From Paracentrotus lividus (Eukaryota; Echinodermata; Echinoidea; Camarodonta; Echinidae), in contig CALNVZ010003425.1 in the NCBI GenBank assembly GCA_940671915.1, positions 37,762,939 to 37,826,938 on the forward strand: a stretch of 64,000 nt of DNA, given 5' to 3'. The position numbers and the translations under genes are program-made. Positions 10,104 to 20,489 of the stretch are shown in pieces (the stretch's first letter is position 1; each line of letters opens with the position of its first letter). The notes beneath the pieces were generated by a model. That model was not told where the DNA came from. It saw only the letters and a program-made list of their open reading frames with translations, and did not search any database.

Positions 10104-12442
10104 GCTATATGTGATGCGTCACGTCGAAATGAGAGACTAGTCGCGATTTTTGAAATCCACTTTATTTGATATTATTGATCCCTGATTCATTGCCTTGAAT
10201 TTGATATATAACCCGACTGTAAAGAGTAAATAGAAGTGGAGATATTAGCCTCTGAACGCGAGGAGAATTGTGCTCTTGGAAATCAAAATCAAGAGAAAAA
10301 CGTCTGCGAAGTTTGACTTCCGTTTGATTCTGCGCCAGAAAAATAAGAACATTTTGTCACCGTTGTACTCACCGAAATGCCCTAGCAACCACTTGTTACA
10401 AAGGTGAAACGATTGACCAATGAGGAGGCTGCATTCAGGTATACAGAGAACAATACTCGTCCGTCACGCCTGATCGAGGCAAGCGCGGCAAGCGGAAACA
10501 ACGGCGATGTTGTCTAAATAATAACATTCAATCTTCTCCAAAAAAAAAAAAGAAGCTGAATTTGGTTAGTCGTTTTATATCTTCGTCAAATAAATAAAAA
10601 CGTCATGCTCTTTCTAATTGTTTAAGAAAAAGTCCGCTCTTTTAAGAAAAGTGTTTACCAATCCTGGCGTTAAATTAGTTAGAAACAAAACTATTTTAAA
10701 ACCTTTTTTGGGGTTTTATTCCGATGTTTGCGTGCGTTCTTTGAATGTCAATCGCGTATACTCTTACTCATAATAAAGCGAGTCATTTTGATCTGAACTC
10801 TGTTGGAAATTTTGAACATAATAATGGTCTATAGACTAAATTATTCTTGTACAGGGGCTTATGCATTTTGTTTATATTCTTTGAATAAGTATATGATAGA
10901 GATAAGCTTCCAAAAATGTTTTAATAAAATATATTTGCGCCTCACGAATGTATTTAGAATTTCTCTGATCACGCTTTTATTTGATGGTAGGTTATGCTTA
11001 AGGTGATTTGCTCAGTTTACATTGGAGATGATATTCAGTAATACAATTTATTCGATTATTCTTATTTTTTTGCTAACTAATTATAATTTCACTTTTTAGG
11101 TCAGGTTCTGGTTATCTCTGTTCAAATGCAGTTTTATTTGTTGCTTATCTTCGTAGATTCAATTTCTTCATACTCAAATTTATTTCACAACCGGATGGTG
11201 TTATTAATTTTTCCTTGTGCTTTTCCACTACACGCATTTCTGTTGTTAAAGTTTCCCTCCGTCTCTATCGGCCTGTGAGCTTTTTCGCTTATGAGGGTAC
11301 TGTTGTGTTCGTTCTGTATGCGCATTTGGGCTTGTTTGTTACACTGTGTTTAATTGTACGTTAATTGATTCCATGTTTGATCTGACTTCTTAGTTGTTTT
11401 TTTATTGTTGGAGCAATTTATAATTTTATATTTTGGTACATTTGCTCTTGTTTTGAAAGTATTTTTATCTTAGACTCATATGAAAATAAAAGTAATGTTT
11501 TATATTCCAATAAGTAGTTCTCGAATGTGAGTACAGCCGCAGTTTTAATAACTGATTATTTTTGTGATATTATTTGTCCACTCCCCTCCTCCCGCTCCCC
11601 CCTTTTAAGCTTCTTGGATTTCACTATGCAATATCAACCAATTTAATACCATACTTTTTTTTTCATTATAACTAGCTTTTGTATACTGCGTAAGACTATT
11701 AACCTAAATACTTGTATTCAGAGTAAATTAATCAACGTTCTCCCTATTTGTGACAATAAGAACTACTTGGTTTCCCTCGAGGAACCTAAATTTGTTAATA
11801 GTAGCGGTTGCGTTTATATTTCATTAGATGAAATCAAGATTATCGGGCCCCTAAATAAAATGCTGAAATTAAATTTCATTTGATCCAGATAGCTAAGTCA
11901 CAGCATTAATGTAGCTTTTTTCCCTCACATAATCCCTCCCCCACCTCGATTGTTTTGATTGACATTCGTTGCATGCTCGCTATCCCTGGATTTGAACAGC
12001 TTTATTTCCGCATGTTGTGGCATCGCATCGCAAAATTTCTTGAGTGCAGTTAAAGAGAGTTTAGTTCGCTATTGCTCCAAACGAACATAAAGCAATGAAT
12101 TCCATATCACATTGACGTTGAACGTTCATAAACAAAGCATGCGTGCTAGGGCATAGGAGCTAAATTGGAGAGGGGAATGAAGCGTGGACGTTGCGTCTTG
12201 TAGTGGCCGGAAAAAAATTTGTACAATAATACTCGCCGAAAAACTGCTTTTTTACCACTTTCCCGTTATCATGTTCACTCATTTTTTTAACAGAGCAAAG
12301 ATGAAGCATGGTAGAACCAGAAAATAAAAAAATAAAAAATTCCTCAAAATTGTGAGTTTTTTATTAGTTTGTCGATTTACTCGGATCTTTGATCTGCGAC
12401 TTCTCTCTCATTTCGACAAGACGTACATGTATCACATATAAG
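10104..12442. mobile_element. Probable 2.3-kb TIR element, non-autonomous
   Basis: The left end (10104-10147) reads GCTATATGTGATGCGTCACG, TCGAAATGAGAGACTAGTCG. The right end (12391-12442), reverse-complemented, reads CTTATATGTGATACATGTAC, GTCTTGTCGAAATGAGAGAG, AAGTCGCAGATC. This gives about 40 bp of matching termini 2.3 kb apart. The interior has no long open frame. Alternatively these are two solo ends of one foldback family. Confidence 0.5.
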
Positions 12443-12589
12443 TTTTCATTCTCGGCATAATGTGGGTGTCTGTAGCTGTAAGTGCATCGTTATTGAACTG
12501 TGTAATTATTAGTCATTACCAGAGAATGCTCGAGAATGATCCACTTTGAGGCCCTGAACACAAACAATGACATAACAAAGAAAGTGTGG

Positions 12590-14700
12590 CAGAGCGCGGC
12601 CTAGCTTTAATCATAAAACGACCAAAATGACTGCTCCCCCCCCGCTCCAAAAAAAAAAAAAACATAAACCAAACAACAACGCAAACAAACAAAACAAAAC
12701 AAAACAAAACAAAACAAAGAACCAAAGGAGAGACTTTGTAATTTATCCCCCCACACGCTCCGTTCTGTTCTTTTCTTCTGAGCCTCGGTGCTTCACAGCC
12801 CCTACCATCTAATAATTTTTTTTTTTGTTTTTTTTGTTTTTTTTGGACATGATTATTTTTTTATATAAACGGCATCCCCCATCTCATTGAAGCAAAAATT
12901 GCCTGGCCAGATTTGTCCCGACTTATTCCTGAGTACCCAACGCTGAATCTTTCGCGATTATCCCACCCCCCCCCTCAATAAATCCTAAATTGGCGCCTGT
13001 AACGAAGTAAAGTTTAAAAATTACTAGACAAAACAGACAAAAAGAAATTCGAAATATCACAAATATCATGATGTGCGACATATTTTTCTGCTATCAAAAT
13101 AATTAATTCCTTTCCCCTATAACAATATAAGAAGATGGTCAAAACTGAAATATATCTGAAATATAGGCATATTTACGCGAGGAGTACGAAGCGGACGCCC
13201 CCTATTACTTAGATACCGTCACGAAAAGTATTCAGGGGGGCGTTTCGTGAAAGGACTTTACCCGACAAATTTGCTGTTATCCAATCAGATACAAGCATTT
13301 CAGTAGCTTATAACAGTTGTCAGTGAGAATAAGTGAATATTTGTTTCATGAAATGCTCCCCAGGAATGAGGAAAGAACGTCTTTACTGTTTTTATCATTA
13401 TTTTGCCTCCCAACCGTCTGGGTAAAGATCTGATAAGCGGAGGGGGCGTGTTATCAATAAGTTTAGATCCACACCAAAAAAGAAAGAAAAAAAAAGAAAA
13501 AAGAAGCTTGTAATAAAAGGAATAAGAGAGCTACGTTTCGATTTGTCTTCCGTCCTTTATTTCGCCTGAATTAAAATAAGATGAATCACTGCAACACACG
13601 TTCAACAAGGGGCCATAATTTCGTTAATATACAGTGTGTCCCACAAAAAATGCTAATGGCACTTTAGATGGGTATAATATTTATATTACAATATTATATT
13701 GTTAAAGTTACAATATTATATTATTTGTATCTTTACACTTGTAAACTACAATTCATTTTCTACAATTGGATGGAATTTTATGTAGTAGGGTCCAGTAATC
13801 ACAAACATATGAGCATTTTGTCATTACATATCTGTTCAGGAAACCTCTCCATCCACTTGCTGCCCTGAAGCACTACAATTGACTAAGAAGGGGCGACAGA
13901 GCAGGCCTTATAGCTTACCGTAAAACCAACAAAAATGGACCGCCCCCCCCCCCCATAAAAGGTACTTTATGGTTTCTTTTTGTTTTTGTTTTCTTTTGTT
14001 CTTTCCTTTTTAGCATGGTCTTTTCAGTGACAACCCCTACCCCACCATTTTTAAAATTTTATTTATTTATTATCTTTTTTTGGTTTATTAAACTGACCGG
14101 ACCGAGAAATGAAATAGCCAAAAACGAAAGCTAATATGCTACATAATACATCTATTCCAAATTTAGTCGTTTTTATTGTCCATCTAGAAAGTATTTAATT
14201 AAAAAGATGACCGAACCTCAACCAGGCCATCCCTCCCAAATACTCGAAAAATTACCTCTAATATAATGGCGAGGGTGATGATTTCAAATGATGTTAACGG
14301 AATTGCAAGCATTGAATTTGCCCTTTCATTTCATAACAATAGAATTCTAGCACACGGGCGGTCTATTGTCCTGACATAGCAATAGCAAACGTGTTTTCTA
14401 AAGGCGAAACCCAATCATGCCCGGCCGCAGGACTGCTGTAACATTCCATATAAGCCTATTCAAATGAGGAGCAAGATTCGGACGCCCCCTATTACTTGGA
14501 TACCGTACCTGCATAAAAAAATATATATATATCTTATTATCGGAAAGGCGTCGTGTAAAGTCTTTAGGAGTGAGGAAAGAACGTCTTTATTATTTTTATC
14601 ATTATTTTATCTCCCAACCGCCTGCTTGAGTAGCTGATAAACGGGGGGGGGGGGGGATCAATAAATTTCAGCTTTCACCAAATAAAAAAAAAACTGTAGA
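12590..14700. repeat. Diverged tandem duplication, unit about 1.3 kb
   Basis: Copy A (12590-13520) and copy B (13890-14700) share in order: 'CAAAATGRNC..' followed by poly-C; 'CC.CTACC..' then a poly-T/A zone; 'CGGACGCCCCCTATTACTT' with 'GATACCGT' (13190 and 14475); and 'GAGGAAAGAACGTCTTTA', 'CATTATTTT' and 'CTCCCAACCG' followed by a GGGGG run (13368 and 14570). Copy A carries the MITE at 13235 inside this match and copy B lacks it, so the MITE arrived after the duplication or was lost. Confidence 0.7.
13235..13361. mobile_element. Foldback MITE, GGGGCGTTTC family, nested copy
   Basis: It starts GGGGGGCGTTTCGTGAAAGG and ends TTTCATGAAATGCTCCCC, with internal CAATCAGATACAAGCATTTC and AGTAGCTTATAACAGTTG. 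It is nested in copy A of the 1.3-kb duplication. Confidence 0.8.
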
Positions 14701-15012
14701 TCTTCTTCTCCCCACTCATAGCCCCCCCCCCCACCTCCGGCCACGCCCTGTATTAAGTAATAGTTATTTTGTGTTATATACATACAATACATCGCCCTGC
14801 CCTCAAAATGGTGTTAGAAGAATGATGGGCATATACCAGTGGGCACATATCCAGCATTTTCATGAAGAGGTGTGGGGGGCGGGCACAAAATGGTTTCCCC
14901 CCCTCGTTGTTACATTGGGTGAGCAAAAATATGCATCAAAATTTGTTCACGTTATTGCTGGCCTTCGGTGTACATGTAGGTATCGCCTCCCCCCTCAATA
15001 GCAGGTCACTTA

Positions 15013-15264
15013 TTACCATTGCGGAAGTTTACAGATATAACCTTTTGGAGCATGGATACTTGCGCCACTGATATCACAAGAAATATCGGTCCATCCATGA
15101 CCGAAGCTAAGAGAATGAAAGTCCACACAGTCCTGGTTATTGTAATTGTTTGGTTGGTCGGGCGCCCATTGAGTGTAGTCAACCTCGGAACCGTCACTCC
15201 ACTCATATGTGTCTTCTGTGGTCTTGTCATGAAGGCCGATCCAAACCCTCGTCAGATCTGTAGT
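15013..15264 (-). CDS. C-type lectin exon 3 (sugar-binding half, stop)
   Basis: The acceptor 'tctatctccag' precedes 15264. The exon reads TTDLTRVWIGLHD, WSDGSEVDYTQW, PDQPNNYNNQDCVDF, GHGWTDISCD, PKGYICKLPQW and TAA. It carries the calcium-site-2 region (QPN..., DCV..., WTD). An (AG)n run lies 5' of its acceptor on the + strand. Confidence 0.85.
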   Translation of the reverse strand, partial: TTDLTRVWIGLHDKTTEDTYEWSDGSEVDYTQWAPDQPNNYNNQDCVDFHSLSFGHGWTDISCDISGASIHAPKGYICKLPQW

Positions 15265-15280
15265 CTGGAGATAGATAGAC

Positions 15281-15324
<44 letters not shown>

Positions 15325-18300
15325 GGTAAATTGGAGGGGGTAACGTTTGCAAAGAAAGCGAGAAAAGATGATGTATTCCTGAGCAAAGAAAAGACTAGAG
15401 TTTTCTTTTTATTGTCTCGCCCACCGGAGGTGAAGGCGAGACTTAGGGATCCTAATAGCGTATGTCCGTCCGTCCGTCGTCCATCTGTTCGGCGTCTGGC
15501 GTCCGTCCGTCACACTTTACTTGGAAGACTCTTAAGACACATAACTTGGGAACTGCTGGTCCAATAGCAACCAAACTTGGGTGGTAGATGCATTAGGGGT
15601 ACCATCATGTTGTTCAAGCTGAAATGGGATATGTTTGTGCATTAAAGGTCCTAAATAGTATTTGCGAGCGCGAAAAAAAAAAAGATAAAACCGAAAAACA
15701 AAAACATATAGTAGAGGCAGAATGGATTTGAAAGTGGGGTCTCGATATAAAGTGCACTTTTTCTGAAAAGGGGGACACTTTAGATCAGAGGCATAGATCT
15801 AAAGAGAAATTTATTCGGAGAGCGAGGAGATACGAAGAAAATTTGTCTTTGAATGTATGCTTTAAAGAATCATAAAGGCTGCCTTGATTCCAGTTTATTT
15901 TAGTTATTGAAAAAGTAATGCGAGTGCGAAGCGCAACCCGAAAATTTTAAGCTAAAGGTTTGAGATATTTGTGCATTGTAGTTCCTATTTACTATCAGCG
16001 AGCGCGAAGCACGAGCCGAAAATTTTAAGCTGAAATTGAATATATTTGTGCATTATAGGTCCTGTATAGTATCCGCGAGCGCGGAAAAAAAAACAACCCA
16101 AAACAGAACAAAAAACACATTAGTAAAGGCGGCGTAACGGATTTGAAAGTGGGGTCTCGATGGAAAAAAAGGACGCTTTTTCTTTAAAAAAAAAAGGGGG
16201 GGACACTTTAGATCAGAGGCATATATATACCTAAAGAGAAATGTATTCGAAGAGGGAGGGGTACAAAGAAAATTTGTCTTTGAATGTATGCTTTTAAGAA
16301 TCATAATGGCTGCCTTGATTCCAGTTCATGTTAGTAATGGAAAAAGTAATGCGAGCGCGAAGCGCGAGCCCGATGTTTAAGCTAAAAACTGGAGATTATA
16401 AATCCTATTTAGTATCAGCGAGAGCAGAAAATAATTTAGTACTAGTATCCATTTAGAAGATAAATTTTACATGCTTTGTTAAAAAAACAGCGATAGAAAA
16501 CGAATTTTGTGGGCTGCAGGCGCAGGCCCCAATTAAGCCCTCCACCAACCTAGCCCGCACACAACTACATTAATGTTTTTGATTGTCAACAACATCCTTT
16601 CGTAAGGTTTGTCCCTAGACGGGGAGAGGGGTGTATTGGGTTTTGACAGACGTGTATCAATCAGATACATTGGATCAAACCTCTTTATACATAGGTTAAT
16701 GTTTGTTACTTAGTGCGAGGTCGCATAGCGACCGAGCAGAAACAATTTGGGTTTTTGGAGTAAAAAAAGAGGCATTTTGGGGTATTGAGAGCGCTATTAT
16801 AACCAATAACACAATTATCTAGTGTAATTTTTTTTCTCATTTCTTTCTTGAAAACTGGGGGGGGGAATAGTTGTACAGCCATCCCCCTCCTCAAAATCTG
16901 GGTGGGGATGTATCCCCCACCCCCCCCCCCACCGGGATTTACGCCCGTGTGCAAGACTTTCTTGTGAAATCATGCTTGGTTAGAGATGTACTTGGGGAAA
17001 CATTCATGTTATGTTGCAATGGGTGGGCGAGACACAATCCTGGCTATTGCCTTGTTATTATTGATTTATTATAATTATTATTATAATTATCATCCTTATT
17101 ATCATCATCATCATCATCATCAATCATCATCATTATAACTATCCTACATACCACTTTATTGCGAAGGTCTTCATACATCACGGAGAGGATGTCCATCTCG
17201 TCTCTCGAATGCACAGAGGTCAGGTGACCTTGTGTTACGTCAGAGTCAGCATCGCTGCAAGGTACGGAGAAGCTCCTGCAATGCATCTCGGCCCCAAACC
17301 AAGTAATATTTTTCACCGAGAAATACCTAGAAAGTATAATTAATTGGGAGACATAGCAATAATATTGGTGTCCAAATATCATGAATATGGGCCAAAAGTT
17401 TGTGCACCCCTCACACACAGACACACACACGCACACACACGCATACACACGCATGTTAACCCTCACCCCGCAACTACAACCACGCACACCTGAACACAGG
17501 CCCGTGACAAGGGGGGGGGGGGGGTCGGCGGTGTTCGCAATAAACCCCCCCCCCCCTTGACAAAAAAAAAAAGAAAGAAAATAAGAGGGGAAAAGGGTGA
17601 AACTCCCACTTTTATGCCAGAAATGCTTTGTAGATCCTTGAATCCAAGTGGTGAATTTCCGTTCGCGCTTACAAAAATGTGATTTTAGATAACAGTTTTG
17701 TTGAAAATTTCTCCTCTAATAACTAATAATTAATTAAAGAAGGAAAAAAAAATTATTAGAGGTCTATAGCTTACATATTTGGTTAAAACGGAGCAAATGT
17801 GTTACTCCTGATGTATATTTTGTATTTCTCACGTAATGATATGCAGGAGAAATTTACAACAAAACTATTTTTTAAATTACACTTTTTATGGCGACTCTGC
17901 TGACAGCAGAATTGCTGTAAAAATACAAATATTTTTTACAGTGTATGAATAAATAAATACATGTGAAATAATTTTCGCTCGCACTCACGTAGTTTTATCA
18001 TCATTTTCAGAGCCCGGGAAGGGGGGGGGGGCTGAGTAGATCGATTGATGGACTGAACATGTGGGAAAGTATATAGTCGGACGGTCATTTTCGTGTTTTT
18101 GTACATATCTACTGGGAAAAGTGGAGGGGCTGCAGCCTCCCCCTTCGATCAGCCCTGGTTTTCAGGAGAGATTACAATACAAAATGAATTATGAGTAATT
18201 TAATACAAGTTTTTCCTCTCGGCTTCATGCTCGCAATTCATTTATTTATTTTTTTTAATGGAGGTTATCTTCATCTTGTTATTTAGGAATCTAAAAGAAA

Positions 18301-19321
18301 AGTGCTTAAAATGCACAGCCTCCATGTCATTTTATGCAAAATTTTAGGCTCGCGCTTCGCCATGTTATAGGTCAAAAAGAAATGTGCTTTAATTAGACGT
18401 ACACCCTTCATGTTATTACTTGTAAATTTTCCTCTCGCGCTCCGCGCTCGAATCTTCATATTTAGATTGATTTTTTTTTTTCATTTCCAACAGAAACAAC
18501 ATAATACAAATTGTCATTATATCATCAAATTAGAAGAAAATCTTTTTGGGGTATGGGCATCAATTTTTTGATGGAATAGGAAAAGATGGTTATGAGTTAA
18601 AATATGCCTAAAATAGACAAGTACAAGGCAAAATATTCCAATCCCTCTTTGAGCTGGCAAGATTCATTCTTTTAAAAAAGGGAGGTGATCATCAGATATT
18701 GTGAAGGAATTAAAAGAGAACAGAGAGAAATAATATAAATCCAAATTGCATAAAATTTACCGCATTCAGGTAATATAGTCAGCAAAATGTGTCTAAAATT
18801 ACATTACCTTTAGGTCATTATAATCCAACATTTACTTCTCGCACTTCGACGTCCCAAAGTGAAGTAATGTGATGAAAATTTTTCTACTAGCGCTTCGCGC
18901 TCGCAATTCATTTTGCTTAAAGAAAAGTGATCGCGTCATCTAGTAAAATAATTAAAAAGAAAAACATGAGGTAGAATGTAGGCCTACTTAGTTCGGTATT
19001 ATAAGGCAAAATTTTTGGTTCGGGCTTCGCGCTCGACAAGTTCACTCCCTAAGAAAAGGTCCACTTTTCTAATTGCGAACCCCCCCCCCCCCCCGTAAAA
19101 ATCGTAGTTACGGGCCTGGCACACACACAAAAAAAATGATATATATTTATTTTTATAGATAATAATACAGATCAACGCCCCTACCTGTAGCAGTGACTCT
19201 GGAATGCGGTCCATAGCGGAGGACACCCACAACCTCCAGCCTGGCAACCCGGGAGGAGCGGCATCATCGCGAATGAAGTTGCGATGATCACGAAAACTAG
19301 TAGTGCACGTTTCAGAGGCAT
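15013..19321 (-). CDS. Secreted C-type lectin, three exons, complete, 187 aa
   Basis: Exons on the minus strand: 19321-19185, 17326-17152 and 15264-15013. The phases (2, then 0) match and the total of 564 nt ends in TAA. Residues 1 to ~24 are a signal peptide (basic MPLKR, then LLVFVIIATSFAMM). The C-type lectin domain spans ~33-187. Visible landmarks are CPPLW (33-37), CYRYF (44-48), W55..AE..C62, WIGL (112-115), DG at 128, QPN (141-143), C150, WTD (162-164), C167 and C182. Expected disulfides are C33-C44, C62-C182 and C150-C167; C26, C31 and C69 are extra. One N-glycosylation sequon is NIT at 52. In this fold EPN or QPD plus WND usually set Ca2+-dependent sugar binding; QPN with WTD is non-canonical, so specificity is not assigned. 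It is a soluble extracellular lectin, on the same strand as the MAM gene upstream but separate from it. Confidence 0.85.
15281..15320. repeat. (AG)n microsatellite
   Basis: About 20 AG units directly beside the lectin exon 3 acceptor, giving a (CT)n pyrimidine tract on the gene strand. Confidence 0.9.
15413..15640 (+). repeat. Dispersed-repeat segment with GTCTCGCC hairpin and (CCGT)n
   Basis: It starts GTCTCGCCCACCGGAGGTG followed by AAGGCGAGAC (a short hairpin), then CCGTCCGT runs, then 'AACTTGGGAACTGCTGGTCC'. The design (hairpin start plus CCGT run) parallels the element at 20490. Confidence 0.6.
15640..16440 (+). repeat. Tandem ~410-bp repeat with GCGAGCGCGAAGCGCGAGC motif
   Basis: Two units begin near 15659 and 16071 (TATYYGCGAGCGCG). 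Each contains 'GGATTTGAAAGTGGGGTCTC', 'GGGGGACACTTTAGATCAGA', 'GAAAATTTGTCTTTGAATGT' and 'TGCCTTGATTCCAGTT', then a GCGAGCGCGAAGCGCGAGCC box. It lies in the intron between lectin exons 2 and 3. Confidence 0.8.
17085..17135. repeat. (ATC)n/(ATT)n simple repeat
   Basis: ATCATCATC repeats lie directly 3' (gene sense) of lectin exon 2. Confidence 0.85.
17152..17326 (-). CDS. C-type lectin exon 2 (first half of the lectin domain)
   Basis: The acceptor 'tactttctag' precedes 17326 and the donor is AAAGTG|GTATGT. It encodes YFSVKNITWFGAEMHC, a loop with C69, then GHLTSVHSRDEMDILSVMYE and DLRNKV. W..AE..C and HL.SVHS are the alpha-1/beta-2 hallmarks of the fold. Just 3' of it lies an ATC/TTA simple repeat. 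Confidence 0.85.
17970..19045 (-). repeat. Inverted array of GCTCGCGCTTCGCGCTCGC boxes
   Basis: Boxes near 17975, 18219, 18350, 18432, 18838, 18889 and 19018 are variants of CTCGCGCTTCGCGCTCG, each usually followed by AATTCAT or preceded by CAAAATTTT. This is the reverse complement of the box in the 15.6-16.4 kb array, so the two arrays flank lectin exon 2 in opposite orientations. Confidence 0.7.
19185..19321 (-). CDS. C-type lectin exon 1 (signal peptide and first cysteines)
   Basis: The ATG at 19321-19319 sits in TAATAATGCC and opens MPLKRALLVFVIIATSFAMM, a clear signal peptide. The exon continues to GCGCPPLWTAFQSHCYR and the donor CTACAG|GTAGGG. An upstream in-frame ATG (19408) would add about 29 polar residues before the hydrophobic core, so the shorter start is preferred. 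Confidence 0.8.
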
Positions 19322-19397
19322 TATTATATTTTGGGATGTTAAATAGCACCAGGTTGTAAGAGTACAATCGAATATTGATTTCAGACAGAGGTCTGAG

Positions 19398-19406
19398 TTT
19401 ATAAGC
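19398..19406 (-). promoter_or_regulatory. Candidate TATA box of the lectin gene
   Basis: The minus-strand word GCTTATAAAC lies about 80 bases upstream of the lectin start codon. A start site some 30 bases downstream would give a short 5' leader of about 50 nt with no intron before the signal peptide. Position and sequence fit; nothing else confirms it. Confidence 0.4.
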
Positions 19407-19634
19407 ACCTAACGAACAAAATACTCTAGAGCTCAAACTTGTTTTTTGAAGTTTGGCGTCTTTGTTCACGTCTGCTATTTTTCTATTTCGTATGCTGTTT
19501 TATATCATTTCACATAAGATAGAACACAAATGCTTCAAATAAAATCGAAATTCCTGTTTTCAAATAATTTCCAAGTCTAACATGATTAATGTTGATAGGT
19601 TTGCGTGGAGTTGTCAACATCTTCGGCTATTATT

Positions 19635-20244
19635 TTAAAGGAGGAGTCCGGGCTGAAATGAAAAAGTTTTGTAAAATTAAGTAAAATTCATCAACACAAC
19701 ACAGAAAATTTCATCAAAATCGGATGAAAAATAACAAAGTTATGCATTTTTTAGGTCTTGATTTTTTTTTGTAAAACAGTTCTTGGCAATTGCCTCATTG
19801 TCTCATTTGAATATTTGAATATTCAAATGAGCAAACTGATGATGTCACGGTCCCCCTACTTCTTGTGTATTTTATTATATGAAATCCTATTTATCTCATT
19901 TTTTCATATATTGCATATACAGAAAATCTGTCCCTAATACTGAAATAAGTAAAAGCACTTGTGACGTTGAACATTCCACAAGGATTGATCCGTGTTTTTA
20001 TGTCCTTGGGGCAGAAAATCTTGATAATTGGTATTTCACACAATAAAATACAAAGAAAGTAGGGGGACTGAGACATCATCAGTTTGCCAATTTGAAGAAC
20101 TGTTTCCTAAAAAATTCAAAACCTAAGAAAATTCATAACTTTGCTATTTCTTATCCGATTTTGATGAAATTTTCAGTGTTGTGCTTTTTCGATTTTACTT
20201 TATTTTTCTTATAATGCAAACTCCAGCCCGGATGAGTCCTTTAA
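19635..20244. mobile_element. 610-bp foldback element with TTAA borders
   Basis: TTAA at 19635 and 20241 bracket ends AGGAGGAGTCCGGGCTG and, reverse-complemented, AGGACTCATCCGGGCTG. The arms stay inversely related for about 250 bp (for example AATTTCATCAAAATCGGAT against ATCCGATTTTGATGAAATTT; GCAAACTGATGATGTC against GACATCATCAGTTTGCC). It lies about 230 bp upstream of the candidate lectin TATA box. Confidence 0.8.
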
Positions 20245-20489
20245 GTCACCAAATCCGGACATAGCCAGGTTATGATCCTGTGGGTTGATATTCAGTCTGG
20301 TAAGTCTAAAATTTCCAACTTTTCCTTAGCAAAAATGATATATCCGTTTCGCCCCGGGGGAAAACGCTTAAAAACAAATAAAATTCAATTGCCGATATTG
20401 GATGCCCTGTCAAGATCATTCACATATTTGGGGCGTTTTTAGGCAGCTTATATTACTTTTATGCCTTTTAACTGTATTCATCATGAGTT

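Noticed and set aside
12516..12812. Frames through poly-A/CAAAA repeats
   Set aside because: Low-complexity translation only.
15019..15567. 182-codon + strand frame
   Set aside because: It is antisense to lectin exon 3 and runs through an AG microsatellite and a CCGT repeat.
16706..16954. Gly-rich minus-strand frame
   Set aside because: It arises from poly-C tracts with no supporting exon structure.
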